Below, one piece after another: positions 35,164 to 46,408 of a stretch of 64,000 bases of DNA. The DNA comes from Narthecium ossifragum. Lineage: Eukaryota > Streptophyta > Magnoliopsida > Dioscoreales > Nartheciaceae. Within the stretch, counting starts at the first letter, position 1; each line of letters begins with the position of its first letter. The notes below the pieces were generated by a model. That model was given only the letters and a program-made list of their open reading frames with translations. It made no database searches and had not been told where the DNA came from. The stretch spans positions 21,621,042 through 21,685,041 of the forward strand of contig OY986974.1 in NCBI GenBank assembly GCA_963920575.1. Direction: 5' to 3'. The translations under genes were made by a program, and so were the position numbers.

Positions 35164-35343
35164 TGCTGATCTGACCTCTGCATCTGGTCTCTGAATCTGA
35201 TCTCTGCATCTGGTCCTGAATCTGATCTCTGCATCTTATCCCTGAATCTGATCTCTGCATCTGATCCTGAATCTGATCTCTGCATCTGATTCCTGAATCT
35301 GATCTCTGCATCTGATCCCTGAATCTGATCTCTGCATCTGGTG
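35164..35343 (-). repeat. About 27-bp minisatellite inside the gypsy element
   Basis: About seven copies of a 24-27-bp unit (CTGAATCTGATCTCTGCATC with variable ends). On the minus strand it reads as an Asp/Gln/Arg-rich repeat. It lies in the region where the integrase should be and is a local expansion after the element decayed. Confidence 0.8.
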
Positions 35344-36363
35344 TCAACCGAGCTGATGACGAAACTCATGATACACCTCCATGCCTCCTGGATGAACAGC
35401 AACATGAGAGGAGTGAACCTCACGTAGGATGTCCTCATGCAACTTTGGACCTACTACTCCACCTCTGGAGTACAATCAACTGTCTGCTAATACCGTCAAG
35501 AATCTCTATAGGCTCGATGTCGTCATCGCTCAACGCCGTCATGGTCCTGGTACAGACTCTCGGAGTAGGGCTGCCTCAGCCTCCACCTCATATGGCCTCT
35601 GCTCTCTGCCAACTCCGACTGATCCTCTGTGCGAAGGAATCTTCAGAAACACTCTGCCAGGAATTGAGAACTCCAAAGATCATCGCCTCTGACCTGAGTA
35701 GCTCTCTCGTCTGCTCTGTGCTAATCTCTCTGAGGGTTGTCTGATGACGTCTGGAATGGGGGATGGTGACTCAACAACCTCTGTTGATTAATCAAAAGAA
35801 CGGCCCGAACTGCCGTACTATGCCTCGAATGGTACTGCATCCGTCTGGACTGATGGCTACTGAAAAAGGCAAACTCCAACAAAGGAAGATACTCCTCTCA
35901 GCTGCCTCCTACAATCTGGTGATGACGTCCGCCACGGTGTGCTTCCGCTCCCACTCTGATACTAGAAGGGGCTGCTATGGATCTGCCGGATCTGCAACAC
36001 TGCTAACGAAGCACAATCTGCGGTCTGCTGATGCTGTCCAGCTCTCAGTTACGTGCCCGGTACCAACCGCAATATGGATCTCCACGAGCTATGGATATAT
36101 ATATCCTGGGTCTACACCACTCTAGCGGGGAGAGCTGGGATGCTGCAACCACCAAAGAGGAAGTCATCTGGAATCTGATCCTAGAAACCCGATCCAACTG
36201 ACTGTCCATCTCCGATGAGCTGATAATCTGCCAAATCTGCTCTAGCCTCTCTAGCAACTGCTGGTGGCTATTACCCTTAAAGGCACTGACGCAGTGACTT
36301 TAAGGCAAAAGCTCCGGTCTCCTGCCCACTCTGGTCAACGGGCCCGCAATCTTAGAGATGCTT

Positions 36364-36945
36364 CTACTGAATCTCGAATATCGTCTCAGACCTCTGCCGT
36401 CGCACATCTGTGTCGAGCCCAGCTGAATCAACTGAAATGTCTGCCGCTGAGACTGCCCGTCCGTCGAAACCTGCCTCTGAAGGCCAACACCTCGCGCTGG
36501 GAGCCAAATAACGCCGATACACCCTCGGCAGCTGCGATGCAAACGCCAAATATCGCTGGTGCTCCTCCTCAACGCGCCAGTAGATATGATGTTGTCGACG
36601 ACGCCACTGCAACTGGTCAGGATACGGCCTGAAGATTCTCCACATCACATCTGTGGAGATTTCTGGTGCGTTCGTCAGACTGAACGGCATCACTGTGAAC
36701 TCGCACAGCTCGTACCTCGTACGGAAGGCTGTCCCCGGGATGTCGCAATCCCGAATCCTCAGCTGGTGTAGCCGATGCGAAGGTCAAACCCTGAAGGAGT
36801 CGACGAATCTCTAAACTGCTAATCCATCATCATTACACTGCAGCGGGCGTATACTCTGTGCTGCAACACTGTCCAGCTTCCTGAAGTCTATGCATCTGTG
36901 GAGGGAACCATCTGCTCTGAGAACTGGAACACACTCTGAGGCAAT
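36364..36945 (-). pseudogene. Gypsy reverse transcriptase remnant
   Basis: Two minus-strand blocks are recognisable: LRADGSLHRCIDFRKLDSVA near 36930-36860 (the K-DGS-R-CIDYR-LN motif) and MPFSLTNAPE near 36690 followed by VVSA-like SAADISVD text (the MPFGLTNAPA and VSxxGIxVD motifs). The catalytic YxDD region is not readable in one frame, and several frames are used. Inactive. Confidence 0.7.
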
Positions 36946-36999
36946 ACACCTGGGCGAACGAAGTCCCGAGCTACTGACTCGGCCGACTGAGTCCTCGAC

Positions 37000-38767
37000 T
37001 CTCCAAACGCTGCTAGCATCCACGTGCGAACTCGCAACGCTCAAGACCGCCCAAAGGAACCTCAACCTCGAACTCGGTGTCCCGCGAAGGCGACAATACA
37101 GAAAGCTCTTCATAAAGGACAGCTGCACAAACAACAACAACAAAAAGAGGGGAAGCTGCTCTCCAGAGCACCCTCGAAAACAACGGGGAGGAAGTTCACC
37201 ACAAGCCGGTGAACAAACCCCGGCTCTCGACAACCAGATGGCGCGCCAACCAGCGACCTTCAACGAGAGCGAAACAACGCCGTCAGGTGTACCCGCGACA
37301 CCTTCCCACGGCCAAAGAAGCACAACTCGGTGCGCGACCAACCAGCGCAAACCGAGGAAGCCGTCGAACCCCAACGTGTACCACACGCGGGCGACGGACA
37401 CCTAGGGGTCTCCAACCTCTAGGGAACGCCCCGACAAGAGCAACCAACCCAAGCTCTTGTCCCAATCAGTGGCTACTCCCAAAGCCACACCTGACTCCAA
37501 TCCCAAGCCGGCACGGCCACACAGGGACGAGTCACAAGGGGGAAACCCAGAGCCACAAAGAAACTGCAGGCGACAAGACACTCCGAAAGCTGAAGGTTGA
37601 AGCTGAAAGCTGGAGGAAGGCGGCTCTGAAACGGGCTGCTGCTGAAGCTGCTCTCTGCCCAGGAGTCCGTGAAACTCTGGTAAGACTGGTCTCTGCCTCG
37701 TCTCCGGCAAGGCACTATCTGCAATCTGAATTTCTCTACGTCTGCCCCAGGTACCTGCCCCAACTGAGGCACTAGTCCACCGCTCTGGCCCACGCTGTGT
37801 GTCACGCCCGACTGCTCTGCGGTAAACACCCAGCGTCCCTCGCAACCAGCACCGTCGGCGGAAAAGACCCACAACGGCTAGCACTCGAGCACCCGGTGGA
37901 ACACCTCTCAGTATGGCGGCCCAGGCTACCTCTCAAAGGGCCGGCACGACGCTGCTGCTGCCACGGCTGTCGCTGATGCTGAAACCATTGAACTCTGCCA
38001 ACGGCTACCATGTCGTTCCTCAGAAGCAGAAACGACAACCCCGAAACTCACCACGACCACCGACCAACAGTCCGGTGTCAACCCTCAAGTCATCTGTCTC
38101 AGTATCCGGAGTACAGTCTAGGGCATCCCCCGCTGTCGCTCCAGCATACCGAGCCAAGTGATCCAACCAACCCGCGTGCTGCCACGCGGTGCGAGTACCA
38201 AGAACAGAGGAAGGTACTCCCAACTACACCACCCTCCAAGGGTAGGTGTCAAAGAACAGTACGCGAACTGTTCTCAACACACAACCAGCAGTGTCCCTAG
38301 TGGCCCCGACACGCGCTACTACATATCGCTTCCTAGGAAGGCAAGAAAACAAAGGCTTCCCAAACAAGCGATACTCCAGGATGTCCAAAACATCCAGGAT
38401 CCGGGACACCTCCTTCAATCAGTCCTCTACTGTCGAAGGATCTCCAACATCGCCCATGGACCACAACGGGTCCACCTCTCAGGATTCCAAGAGTATAAAG
38501 GCGACACACGTCTTATTCCCTACTCGCTCATCTCCAGCACGGGGGGAGACTGTTAGGCGAGGGAACAGACGACACCGGCATGCATGCACATCTCCCCCTG
38601 AGATGTCATGTCACAGCCGGAAAGCAACAAAACAGGCAACAATCAATAACGCGGAAACATATCACACAATCGCAAACAGCCATGCAATGATGTTCTAGAC
38701 CTAGAACTATCTCATTCCACACTCAAAACCTTAACCGCAAGCCTAATCCTATCCCTGGGACCTACAG
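37000..38767 (-). other. Expected gag/protease region of gypsy element, unreadable
   Basis: By position this should hold gag and protease. I find no CCHC zinc knuckle or DSG/DTG protease motif. Long open frames on both strands are shared GC-rich by-products. The region is heavily rearranged. Confidence 0.4.
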
Positions 38768-38782
38768 CCTGCTCTGATACCA
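38768..38782 (-). other. Gypsy primer-binding site
   Basis: On the minus strand it reads TGGTATCAGAGCAGG, complementary to the 3' end of initiator Met tRNA. It is three bases from the 45-bp terminal piece at 38786-38830. Confidence 0.9.
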
Positions 38783-39199
38783 AGTTGTCACGTCCCGGCC
38801 TACATGGGTTTTCTGGGTCGGGGCGTGACATGCTATATCTCCCCCCCCCAATCTAAGTGATCCAGCGTTGCTTCACTTCCTCGCCGAGCTGATCCCGGCA
38901 GTGGGCCCGCTCTCCAATCTGGAAGCTGATCTCCGCAGTCGGTGCTCCGATCTTGAGGCGTCCCTTGTCGATCTCGGCCGAAAGCTCTCCATCGCGGACC
39001 ACGCGTACCCAATCCTCTAACGCCCGCAGCCTCCTCATCACTGTCGGCTCCGTCCTTGTCCAGTCCATCGCCCTAACTCCGTCCTCGTCCAACCCGTCAC
39101 CCCTCGGTCGCTGCTTCCGGCCGGCCTACCTTGCCGTCCCCGATCCACATTATAAAAAAAAAGGGTCTGACCGGGTATTGCCTCCAACCTATGGACACC

Positions 39200-39622
39200 C
39201 CTACATGTAAAATATGTAAGTTACCACTTGAGTACCTGAGCTTTTTATTTACAAAATTGGTATTTCAAATACCTTAGCTTACCAATATAGTACATACCGT
39301 CAGCTGCCTTTATCCTCAGTTGACGGTATTCCGCTCACGTGATTTCACGTAAGCGATTTTGCTGGGTTACCACTTGAGTACCTACCGGCTAAATTATATA
39401 TTTGGTACATGTAAAATATGTGAGTTACCACTTGAATACTTGAGCTTTTCTTGCACTATATAGTCACGTGACCAGTGCTCTGTTAGGATTTTGACGCTGT
39501 TTGAGCTTCCGATCAAATTGTTACGGTATTGATACTTAACTTACCAATTTTGTAAATAGAAAAACTCATATACTCAAGTGGTAACTCACATATTTTACGG
39601 GTACCAAACATAAAATTTAGCC
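39200..39622. mobile_element. Inverted-repeat element (MITE-like)
   Basis: The left block at about 39205-39275 (ATGTAAAATATGTAAGTTAC, CACTTGAGTACCTGAGC, TTTACAAAATTGGTA) is present inverted at about 39540-39605. A second, partial left block occurs in between at 39388-39450 (ggctaaattatatatttggt), matching the inverted right end at 39622. So a smaller copy seems nested in or duplicated within a larger one. No clean target duplication seen. Confidence 0.55.
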
Positions 39623-40235
39623 TATTACATAATACAAAGGGCTCTTCTGGATGAACTGTGTAGAGTTGCATATAAACCCCTTCTATCGGATAATTTGCTT
39701 AACGGACCCTCTTTTGTTTTGTAAGGCAGTACCACTTTTATTATTTTATTGTAAATTAGTGGCACTTTTCCTATAAAATAACCTGAATGCCCTCGCTTAT
39801 GCTGACTCAACAAGTTTCTTGTATAATAAAAGTATGGCAACGGCTATCCGCACGTCATTTTTGACTTAACACATAACAGTTTCAAATGGTTTTTTTTATA
39901 CCTATAATACTCTAATGTCAAAGTTATTAAATATCCTTTCATAACTATGTTGTATTATCTCAAACCCTCCATAATTAAAATTTCTACTCTACACACCACA
40001 TCATCTTCCACCTCCAACCATCATCTCCACACCACCTGCCTCCTTCAACCTAAAACCAACCTCTCCAACCTAAAACCGTCTTCTCCTACCCTTCAAATGC
40101 TTCTCTTTTCTCCACCATGATCGAAAAAGGTGAGAAAATGATAGCAAAGAATATAGGTGTCCGCCTCATTCTTTTAAACGCTCGTCATTCTTTTTTTGCC
40201 GTGTCACGACCTAATCTGTGGTGTCAGACCGATTA
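39623..40235. other. Spacer, no gene seen
   Basis: AT-rich DNA with a pyrimidine-rich stretch near 40000-40110 (two cctaaaacc units). No coding potential or element boundaries recognised. Confidence 0.4.
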
Positions 40236-40625
40236 AGAAGATCATTCTATCGGTACCATGATACCGATGAGTATGAATATGTATCGGTAACTAACTATCG
40301 ATAATAAAATCGGTACCTCGAAACCAAACAAAGTTCCCACTTAAAGTCATATCTATAAAATGATCAGTACACAAGTACCGTTACTTGAAAATAGATATCA
40401 GTACACAAGTACCGATAGTTGTGTTAACGTATTCGGCACCCTAATACCACTTATTACTACAATCGGCACCATAGTCCTAACTACCGTTTGAACCAGGGCG
40501 TTGGTAATACATTATATATACATAACGGTAGTCCACTATCGATACCTAACAACATCCGTTCGGTATTGCAGTACCGAACATGCGGTGCTCATTCAATTCA
40601 AAAGGCACCGAATCCGGCGGAAAAA
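40236..40625. repeat. ATCGGTA/TACCGAT repeat region
   Basis: Scattered direct and inverted copies of atcggta, taccgat, agtaccg and cggcacc, similar to the interiors of the foldback MITEs at 3335 and 49812. I could not find terminal repeats or a target duplication, so it may be an older member. Confidence 0.4.
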
Positions 40626-41504
40626 TATCCATTTCTTGACATCAAATCACAAATCAAAACTCCAGCCATCAATAAAAAACAATAGGTAATAGATGTACGG
40701 ATTTAACAAGATTTAGGGTTTTAACATGGAGATGAAGATGAGTTTGGGCCGGGGAGGACTTTGGGCGCCGGCAGGGTGCTCGTCGAGTTTGGGCCGGGGT
40801 TTCTAGTTCATCGCTGGAGTTTAGTGGTCGGTTGTCGGAGAAGGAGAAGAGAGTGATCGGTAGGGAGAGATATGTGGTGTTCGGTGGTTTAGAGAAGAAT
40901 GGGAGAGCTAGCTTTCGTATTGTGGTGTATTAGTGTAAGGGTAGTTTGGGTAAAGAGAGGTGTTTGATATGGTGTGTTAAGTAAAGTATCATGTTTTAAA
41001 ATTTAGGTTGTGATACATTAAGCAGATGTGGTGTGTTGAGACGAAAATATGGCATTGATAGATGTACCCTAACATTATTGGCGAATCAAAGTTCCTTTTT
41101 TGCCAGAAAAAAATTTATTTGCATCACAAGTGCCAAATGACTTGATATCTATTGTGATAATTACGCATCGAGGACATTATCTGTGTATTTTTATATGAAA
41201 GAAAGAAAGCACTATTTTACAAAAATGACAAAAGTAATACTGTTTTGCAAAAAAGAATTATGAGCGGCACTATAGTGCAAAATATAAAGTGGATATAATA
41301 TACAGACTTTTCTAAAAACATAACTCGTTAATTCTTATTAATTAAACTTTTGGAATGATTCTAAATTCAATATTTACGTGCAAATTTGGGCTGTTTAATG
41401 TTGAGCTCACTTTTTTTAATTCCATTTTCTCGCTACAACTTCATCATCTTTATGATTTTATTATAAAAAATATTTTCTCAATAAAATTCAGCTTGAAGAT
41501 AATG
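40626..41504. other. Spacer, no gene seen
   Basis: Moderately GT-rich from 40730 to 41000, AT-rich afterwards. No ORF of note and no recognised repeat before the Pack-MULE target duplication at 41505. Confidence 0.4.
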
Positions 41505-41513
41505 TAAAAGAAA

Positions 41514-42788
41514 GGCCAAAAAGCACTTTAATACCCTGTAGTTTCCCAGTTTTGCAGTTTAGTACCACGTGCTTAAAAAATTATCAAAAAATGCTCCAAC
41601 TTACTATACTGGTCATTTTGGACCCAACGGACTGACGGTGTGAGATGGGGGTGACGGTAAACATTCACGTGAACGGTGAGATAGGAGAGCCCCTCCACGG
41701 CGCCCAGCAACCCATAACGCCCGGCGGGCAAACCCGACCGGACCTCACCCCCTCTAGCGCCCCCAGCGAGGCGCGGGGGCCTGGTGGCAACCCACATCCG
41801 GTTGTCTTAACCACGTAAAGAGATGCACGACACCGATCACCGGGGTCGCCACAAGTCCGTCCACCGCTGCCGCGATCTCGGCATCCTCCCTATCGCTCTC
41901 CGCCGGCCTCCACTCCATCGTCGACGAACATGCTGCATGCGACGATGAGGATGGAGATCTTAGAGGAGGGGATGCCAGACTTGGAGAGGAGAGAAACAGA
42001 ACATAGGAAGAAAAACAGAGGATCCCACGGACTTGGAGAAACAGAACAGAGCTACCCATGCTCGACCTCGCCGCCGCCCTCTCTGTCATCAGCCTCACCC
42101 CCGCCATCAGCCTCACCCCGCCCTCTCCGCCGTCGGCCTCGTCGTCAATGTCCTCATCACCCCCAAGAACCTCCATCTCCTCTCACCCCGTCCTACTTCG
42201 CCGCCACCCTTCACGTCCTCGTCGCCCTCTACCACCCTCTCCTCGCCTGGGCTCGACCCACCACCTCGTCGTCGACCTCGGCATCCCTCATCTCGTCTTC
42301 TGCCCATCCGGCGCGTACGCCGTCACCGTCATCGTCTTCAGCCTCTGGCGCCGCATGCCTCGTCGTCCTGACGAAGAAGATGATCACTTCTCAGTCGACT
42401 TCCCGGAGTACTAGTGGCGTCGTTGGCCGGCGAGGCAAGACGCCGGCGATGAAAGCTTGTGAGACGCCAGGTCTAAGCCAACACGGCTCCGTTGGACGCC
42501 GGATCTCCATCTTCGGCAGGTGCTCTCTCTCTCCCTCCCGTATCTTTCTCTCTCACGTCACCATGTCAGCAAAAACTAGCTCACGTCAACGAAAACCAGT
42601 CAAAATAGATCAAATACCGGTCAAAATTGAGTACAGTGACTGGTTTGCCGTTAAAATGTGTAACGGCGTCGGATGATGGGTTTATATTGCACTATTATGT
42701 AACTTGAAATATTTTTTGATAATTTTTAAAGTACATGGTATTAAACTGCAAAACTGAAAACTACATTGTACCAAACTATTTTTTGGCC
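41514..42788. mobile_element. Pack-MULE carrying a captured glycosyltransferase fragment
   Basis: Flanked by a perfect 9-bp target duplication TAAAAGAAA (41505-41513 and 42789-42797). Terminal inverted repeats of about 100 bp start GGCCAAAAA. Matching inner landmarks are CAGTTTTGCAGTTTA and AAAATTATCAAAAAAT on the left (41550-41590) and their reverse complements on the right (42706-42757). There is no transposase. The GC-rich interior (about 41650-42540) is host gene sequence. This is the standard structure of a non-autonomous Mutator-like element with a gene capture. Confidence 0.9.
42058..42414 (+). pseudogene. UGT89-like UDP-glycosyltransferase fragment (captured)
   Basis: Several frames together give the N-terminal domain of a plant family-1 UDP-glycosyltransferase: LDLAAALS, then (next frame) VLITPKNLHLLS, then PSYFAATLHVLVALYHPLLAWAR, then (original frame) LGIPHLVFCPSGAYAVTV and FSLWRRMPRRPDEEDDHF. 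UGT89-type enzymes glycosylate small phenolics and have the same order of motifs. At least two frameshifts break the fragment, and the UDP-binding C-terminal PSPG box is absent. It is not functional as an enzyme. Confidence 0.75.
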
Positions 42789-43399
42789 TAAAAGAAATGA
42801 CTTCAGCCAATAAATTAGCACACAAAGTAGCATCACCTCCTTATCTGAGAACGGATGCGGCAACTTTATAAGGGAGCTGCATGACACACATAGTCTGAAC
42901 ACCAAAGATGAATCGGCCTGTGAGCTTTAAATTTCTTGCCAACTTCCAACAACCTCCAACCAATATCTATATATATCAAGCTTCAATTAAAAGACTAGGA
43001 CATTGGGTCAAATCAGTCAATCAAGTCAACTTAATAATGGCATGGGTTCTAAAAGGGATAGAGTTGTGTGGAACCATCTCACGTAATTATTTCTGTATGG
43101 CATTTCATAGTCTAACTTCGTTTGTCTGTATTTTACACGGTAACACTTTTTTTTATTATTTTTGGGTCAATTTTTTTTCTAGAACATCTCTATTTTTATT
43201 TTTTATTTTGTGAATTTTTAATTTATACATCACAATTATATATCCCAAATTTACCGGTGAATATCGATTTTAAAGAGTAAACTTAGACGAGGTTTAAATT
43301 CAGGACCATTGCTCTAATATCATTTTTTAACTCAAGTAGTGAAAAAAAAAATGAAGGCTAATGCATAAGACATGAATTAAATTGCAATTTTAACATACC

Positions 43400-43595
43400 C
43401 TTAGTAGGGAACTGCAGAGCCGTGGTTCAGGATATTTGGTGACTGAGTCACAACCTTGCTGAGCTCGGTGTAACTTATATCCCTCGTGAGGTCAACCTCC
43501 GTGCAGACTGGTTGGCTCGTGAGGCCCTGACGCTCTGTCACTAACCCTTAAATGGGGTTTTTAGCCCTCGGGCTCAATTTATCAAAAAAAAAAAA
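43400..43595 (+). mobile_element. Short 5'-truncated LINE insertion
   Basis: An 18-bp target duplication (43382-43399 and 43596-43613, two mismatches) brackets a 196-bp insert ending in an A-run. The equivalent site in the duplicated copy (54676-54693) is empty. The insert reads like the end of LINE RNase H (VNLRADWLAREAL then stop). It therefore inserted after the segmental duplication. Confidence 0.85.
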
Positions 43596-44838
43596 CTGCA
43601 ACTTTAACATACCTCCTCAGTAATACATCTATGTTGCTTCTAGATGCTAAGAATTGAAATGTGATAGCAATGTGGAAGTCAAAACACTGGAATAGGTTGT
43701 CTCAGATTGGTAGGATAAGAATGAACTGCTAAACCATACTTCATATATATGATACGTAGTTAGAACACCTCATATGTGGCTTAAGTTTGTTGCCAACTAC
43801 AAACAACCTCCAACCAATGCCCATCAGAGCTTCAATTAAAAGATTTGAACCAGTCAAGCAAGCTGATTCAATTAAAAGTGGTCCAGCTTTGATGAGCCCA
43901 TCTCAGTTGTTTCTCATGTCTAATTCATCAATGTGCCAAACTATCCTTAGCTCATTTTTAATGGTTATAAATTGAAATGACCAATTTGCACTTATTGGCC
44001 TCCTCTCATTTACTCTTTTGAAGTTACCATATTAAGTGATTCAGGTTCAGAGTTTTGATTTCGGTTTAGGTTTTGGTTTGAATAAAAATAAGATCATTTA
44101 CAAAATTATCTTTGGAAAACTTTTGAATTGCACATTTATATTTTATAATTTCAAATACCAAATCTTTAGCTTCTTAACTACATGGATATCCTTGAGTTAG
44201 ATTATAGAGAATATTCCTATCGAAGCAAATTACATAGATATCCCTAGGTTAGATTATATTACACTATGTGACCCGTCACTTGGCACTGGTAATCATCCAC
44301 CTCTTCTCTCTCTCGGATGGATGTCACGTCATAACCCACAGTAGATGGACATCCCATTTACGTTTTAGTTCATAGAAAATTTTGTTTTGAGTGAACGAAA
44401 ATAATCCAGACTGCACAACAATATCTAAATTGTAGAACTATACTACTAATCTCAGCAAAATTTTGAATTTAAAAAATAAGTTTGTTTTTGTGATATTCCC
44501 GAGTTTCTTTTCTTCCCTGAAGAAGCATTCCAATGAGTTAGGGATGGGAGAAAGATTAGGAATAGAAATAAAAATAAGTATAATAATAATAAAATAATTA
44601 AGAAAGCAGAAAAAAACTGATAGATGGAAAGGAGAAAAAGTGCCGACTATTTAACCCTATCCCAAACTCCATCTTTAACCTCCGACCAAACGCTATAGTG
44701 TTGTACGTTTGAAAAGACTTTACTCGAAGTGACAAGCAGTTGTGTGACTGTTGCTTCCTCGCACTAATGTATCCAAGACTCCAAGTCTTTTGATAGGTTG
44801 GATTCATGGAGGATATGACACAATCAGGAATAGGTGTG

Positions 44839-46408
44839 ACGGGTAAAAAAGTGAAATAGGGTGAATTCATTTAACCCTTTGTTGACGTTTGGTTTAAAAA
44901 TAAAATAAGTTAATGGGTTAAGTTTGAATAAGCATAAAAATCATAAAATATATAAAATATATAATATTATAATAATGGGTAAGCTAGTGGGTTAAGATTA
45001 TAATATTTGAATTAACTATTAAATTAATTTAAATGTTTATACGTAAAGTGTATAAAATATATAATATTATAATAGTGGATAAGCTAGTAGGTTAAGCTTA
45101 TAATATTTGAATTAATTATTAAGTTAATTTAAATGTTTGCACGGAAAATATATAAAATATATAATATTGCAACTGTCCAGCAACTTTATTTATTTTTAAG
45201 TCAGCGCACGCTGACATCTAACCTCAGCATCACTCCTATAACCAATTTTGGTTGCAATCAATCCCCAAAACACTGGCTAACCCATCTTTCTCTATTCCAC
45301 AATTAAGTTAAGTTTTCAGTATTTGTGCGTTGAACCGTATAAAATTTATACTATTATAATATTACATAAATTAGAGTACAAATATATTATAATAAAGTAT
45401 AATATTACCACCCCATCCGTCCTGTTCAACGCCTCCACCGGCGAATCTCTCTTGTATCAACGCTCGCTTATTTACCATCTCTGGCAAACGCCCGTTCCTC
45501 CGCTATCGTCGGCAACGATGCCCGCCCATCCTCCACCGGGTCGTATGGCTCGCCGATGTTGAGGCCGTTATTGCCGGCGCCGTGACCGCCAGCGACGTAC
45601 TCTACCTACGACGAACGTGAAGAAGAATCGTATCGTCACATGGCATAGCATGGTGATGTGGCATGATCGTACATTTTAATGCATCCCAATGTGAACCCAC
45701 TTATAATAATATAGTAATAATATTTTAATATATATCATTAAAATAATATAAAATAAATAAATTTTGCATAATGTAGACCAATCATGATATGACATGTGGC
45801 ATGTGGACCCACTTATATTAAATATTTTTATTATAATAACATATAATTATTATTATTTATTAAACTACGCATATAAAAAATATTTTTACGTGCGCAAAAG
45901 TTTTTATATGCTCATAAAAAACCCATACAAAAATATTTATGGGCTCACAAAAATATTTGCACGTAGAATAACAAACACGCACAAAAAATGTTACTACGCA
46001 CGTAAACATTTTTATACCCTCATAAAAATATTTGCATGAATTTTTAGAAGCGCATAAAAAGTCTAAGCGCGTAAAAGCATTTTCCTATGCGTAGTGTATG
46101 AAATAATACCAATAACCTATTATTATAATAAAATATTAATATAAGTGGGTCCCACATGTCACGTGTCATGCCATGATTGGTCCACATCATGCAAAAAAAA
46201 TTATTTTTTTATTATTCTTTATATATTAGTATCATCAAAATAATATTAGGATAAATGATTTGAGTGTAAATGAGAGAAAGAAGCTTAGCACCATTTTTGG
46301 GTTTAACCCCTCTTAACCCCAAAAGCTTAACCTAATAGCATTTGGGGATAAAAATGGAGAAATCAAATAGCGTTTAGGGATAAGAATAAAGAAAACCAAA
46401 CGGGTCTT
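44839..46408. mobile_element. AT-rich 1.57-kb insertion absent from the duplicate copy
   Basis: Absent at the equivalent site in copy 2 (about 55490-55540). Weak terminal inverted blocks occur (GACGTTTGGTTT near 44882; AACCAAACGGGTC near 46397). Inside are two and a half tandem copies of a roughly 104-bp AT unit (44945-45170), a GC-rich patch (45405-45600), and an inverted pair of about 50 bp (45770-45818 versus 46137-46190) containing ACCAATCATG/CATGATTGGT. That motif is shared with the element at 30070-30935. The flanks carry a roughly 45-bp direct repeat (44793-44838, 46409-46456). Confidence 0.6.

Larger units (their letters stand above)
31597..38830 (-). mobile_element. Degenerate Ty3/gypsy retrotransposon with unequal ends
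   Basis: It is bracketed by a perfect 5-bp target duplication TGCTA (31592-31596, 38831-38835). Minus-strand orientation is shown by a primer-binding site TGGTATCAGAGCAGG (38768-38782), pol remnants in order (reverse transcriptase about 36940 to 36364, integrase C-terminus about 34722 to 34531) and a 2.7-kb 3' LTR (31597-34344). No matching 5' LTR exists. Between the PBS and the target duplication there are only 48 bases, 45 of them an inverted copy of the outer end of the other LTR. Confidence 0.85.
31582..39001 (+). pseudogene. Host ORF split by a gypsy insertion; weak resemblance to RINT1/MAG2 N-terminus
   Basis: ATG GAG GAG CTG CTA at 31582-31596 is followed by the gypsy element. On its far side the sequence resumes (38836-39001), and after a 9-base C-run reads NLSDPALLHFLAELIP, then LRSRCSDLEASLVDLGRKLS. 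The C-run must gain or lose a base to keep frame and a stop follows at about 38999. The spacing of hydrophobic and RCSxLxxxLxxL residues reminds me of the N-terminus of RINT1/MAG2-type vesicle-tethering proteins. That assignment is from memory and weak. The gene is certainly not functional here. Confidence 0.35.

Noticed and set aside
35164..35343. CRISPR-like array
   Set aside because: The units are contiguous without unique spacers, and the genome is a plant's.
35105..35438. Asp/Gln/Arg repeat protein
   Set aside because: It is the translation of a minisatellite inside a dead retrotransposon.
37209..38698. Several 100-190-codon ORFs on the plus strand
   Set aside because: They lie opposite the decayed minus-strand gypsy interior and show no domain; the GC-rich composition explains them.
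41754..42176. 140-codon minus-strand ORF in the Pack-MULE
   Set aside because: The opposite strand carries recognisable glycosyltransferase motifs in the same place; this ORF is its shadow.
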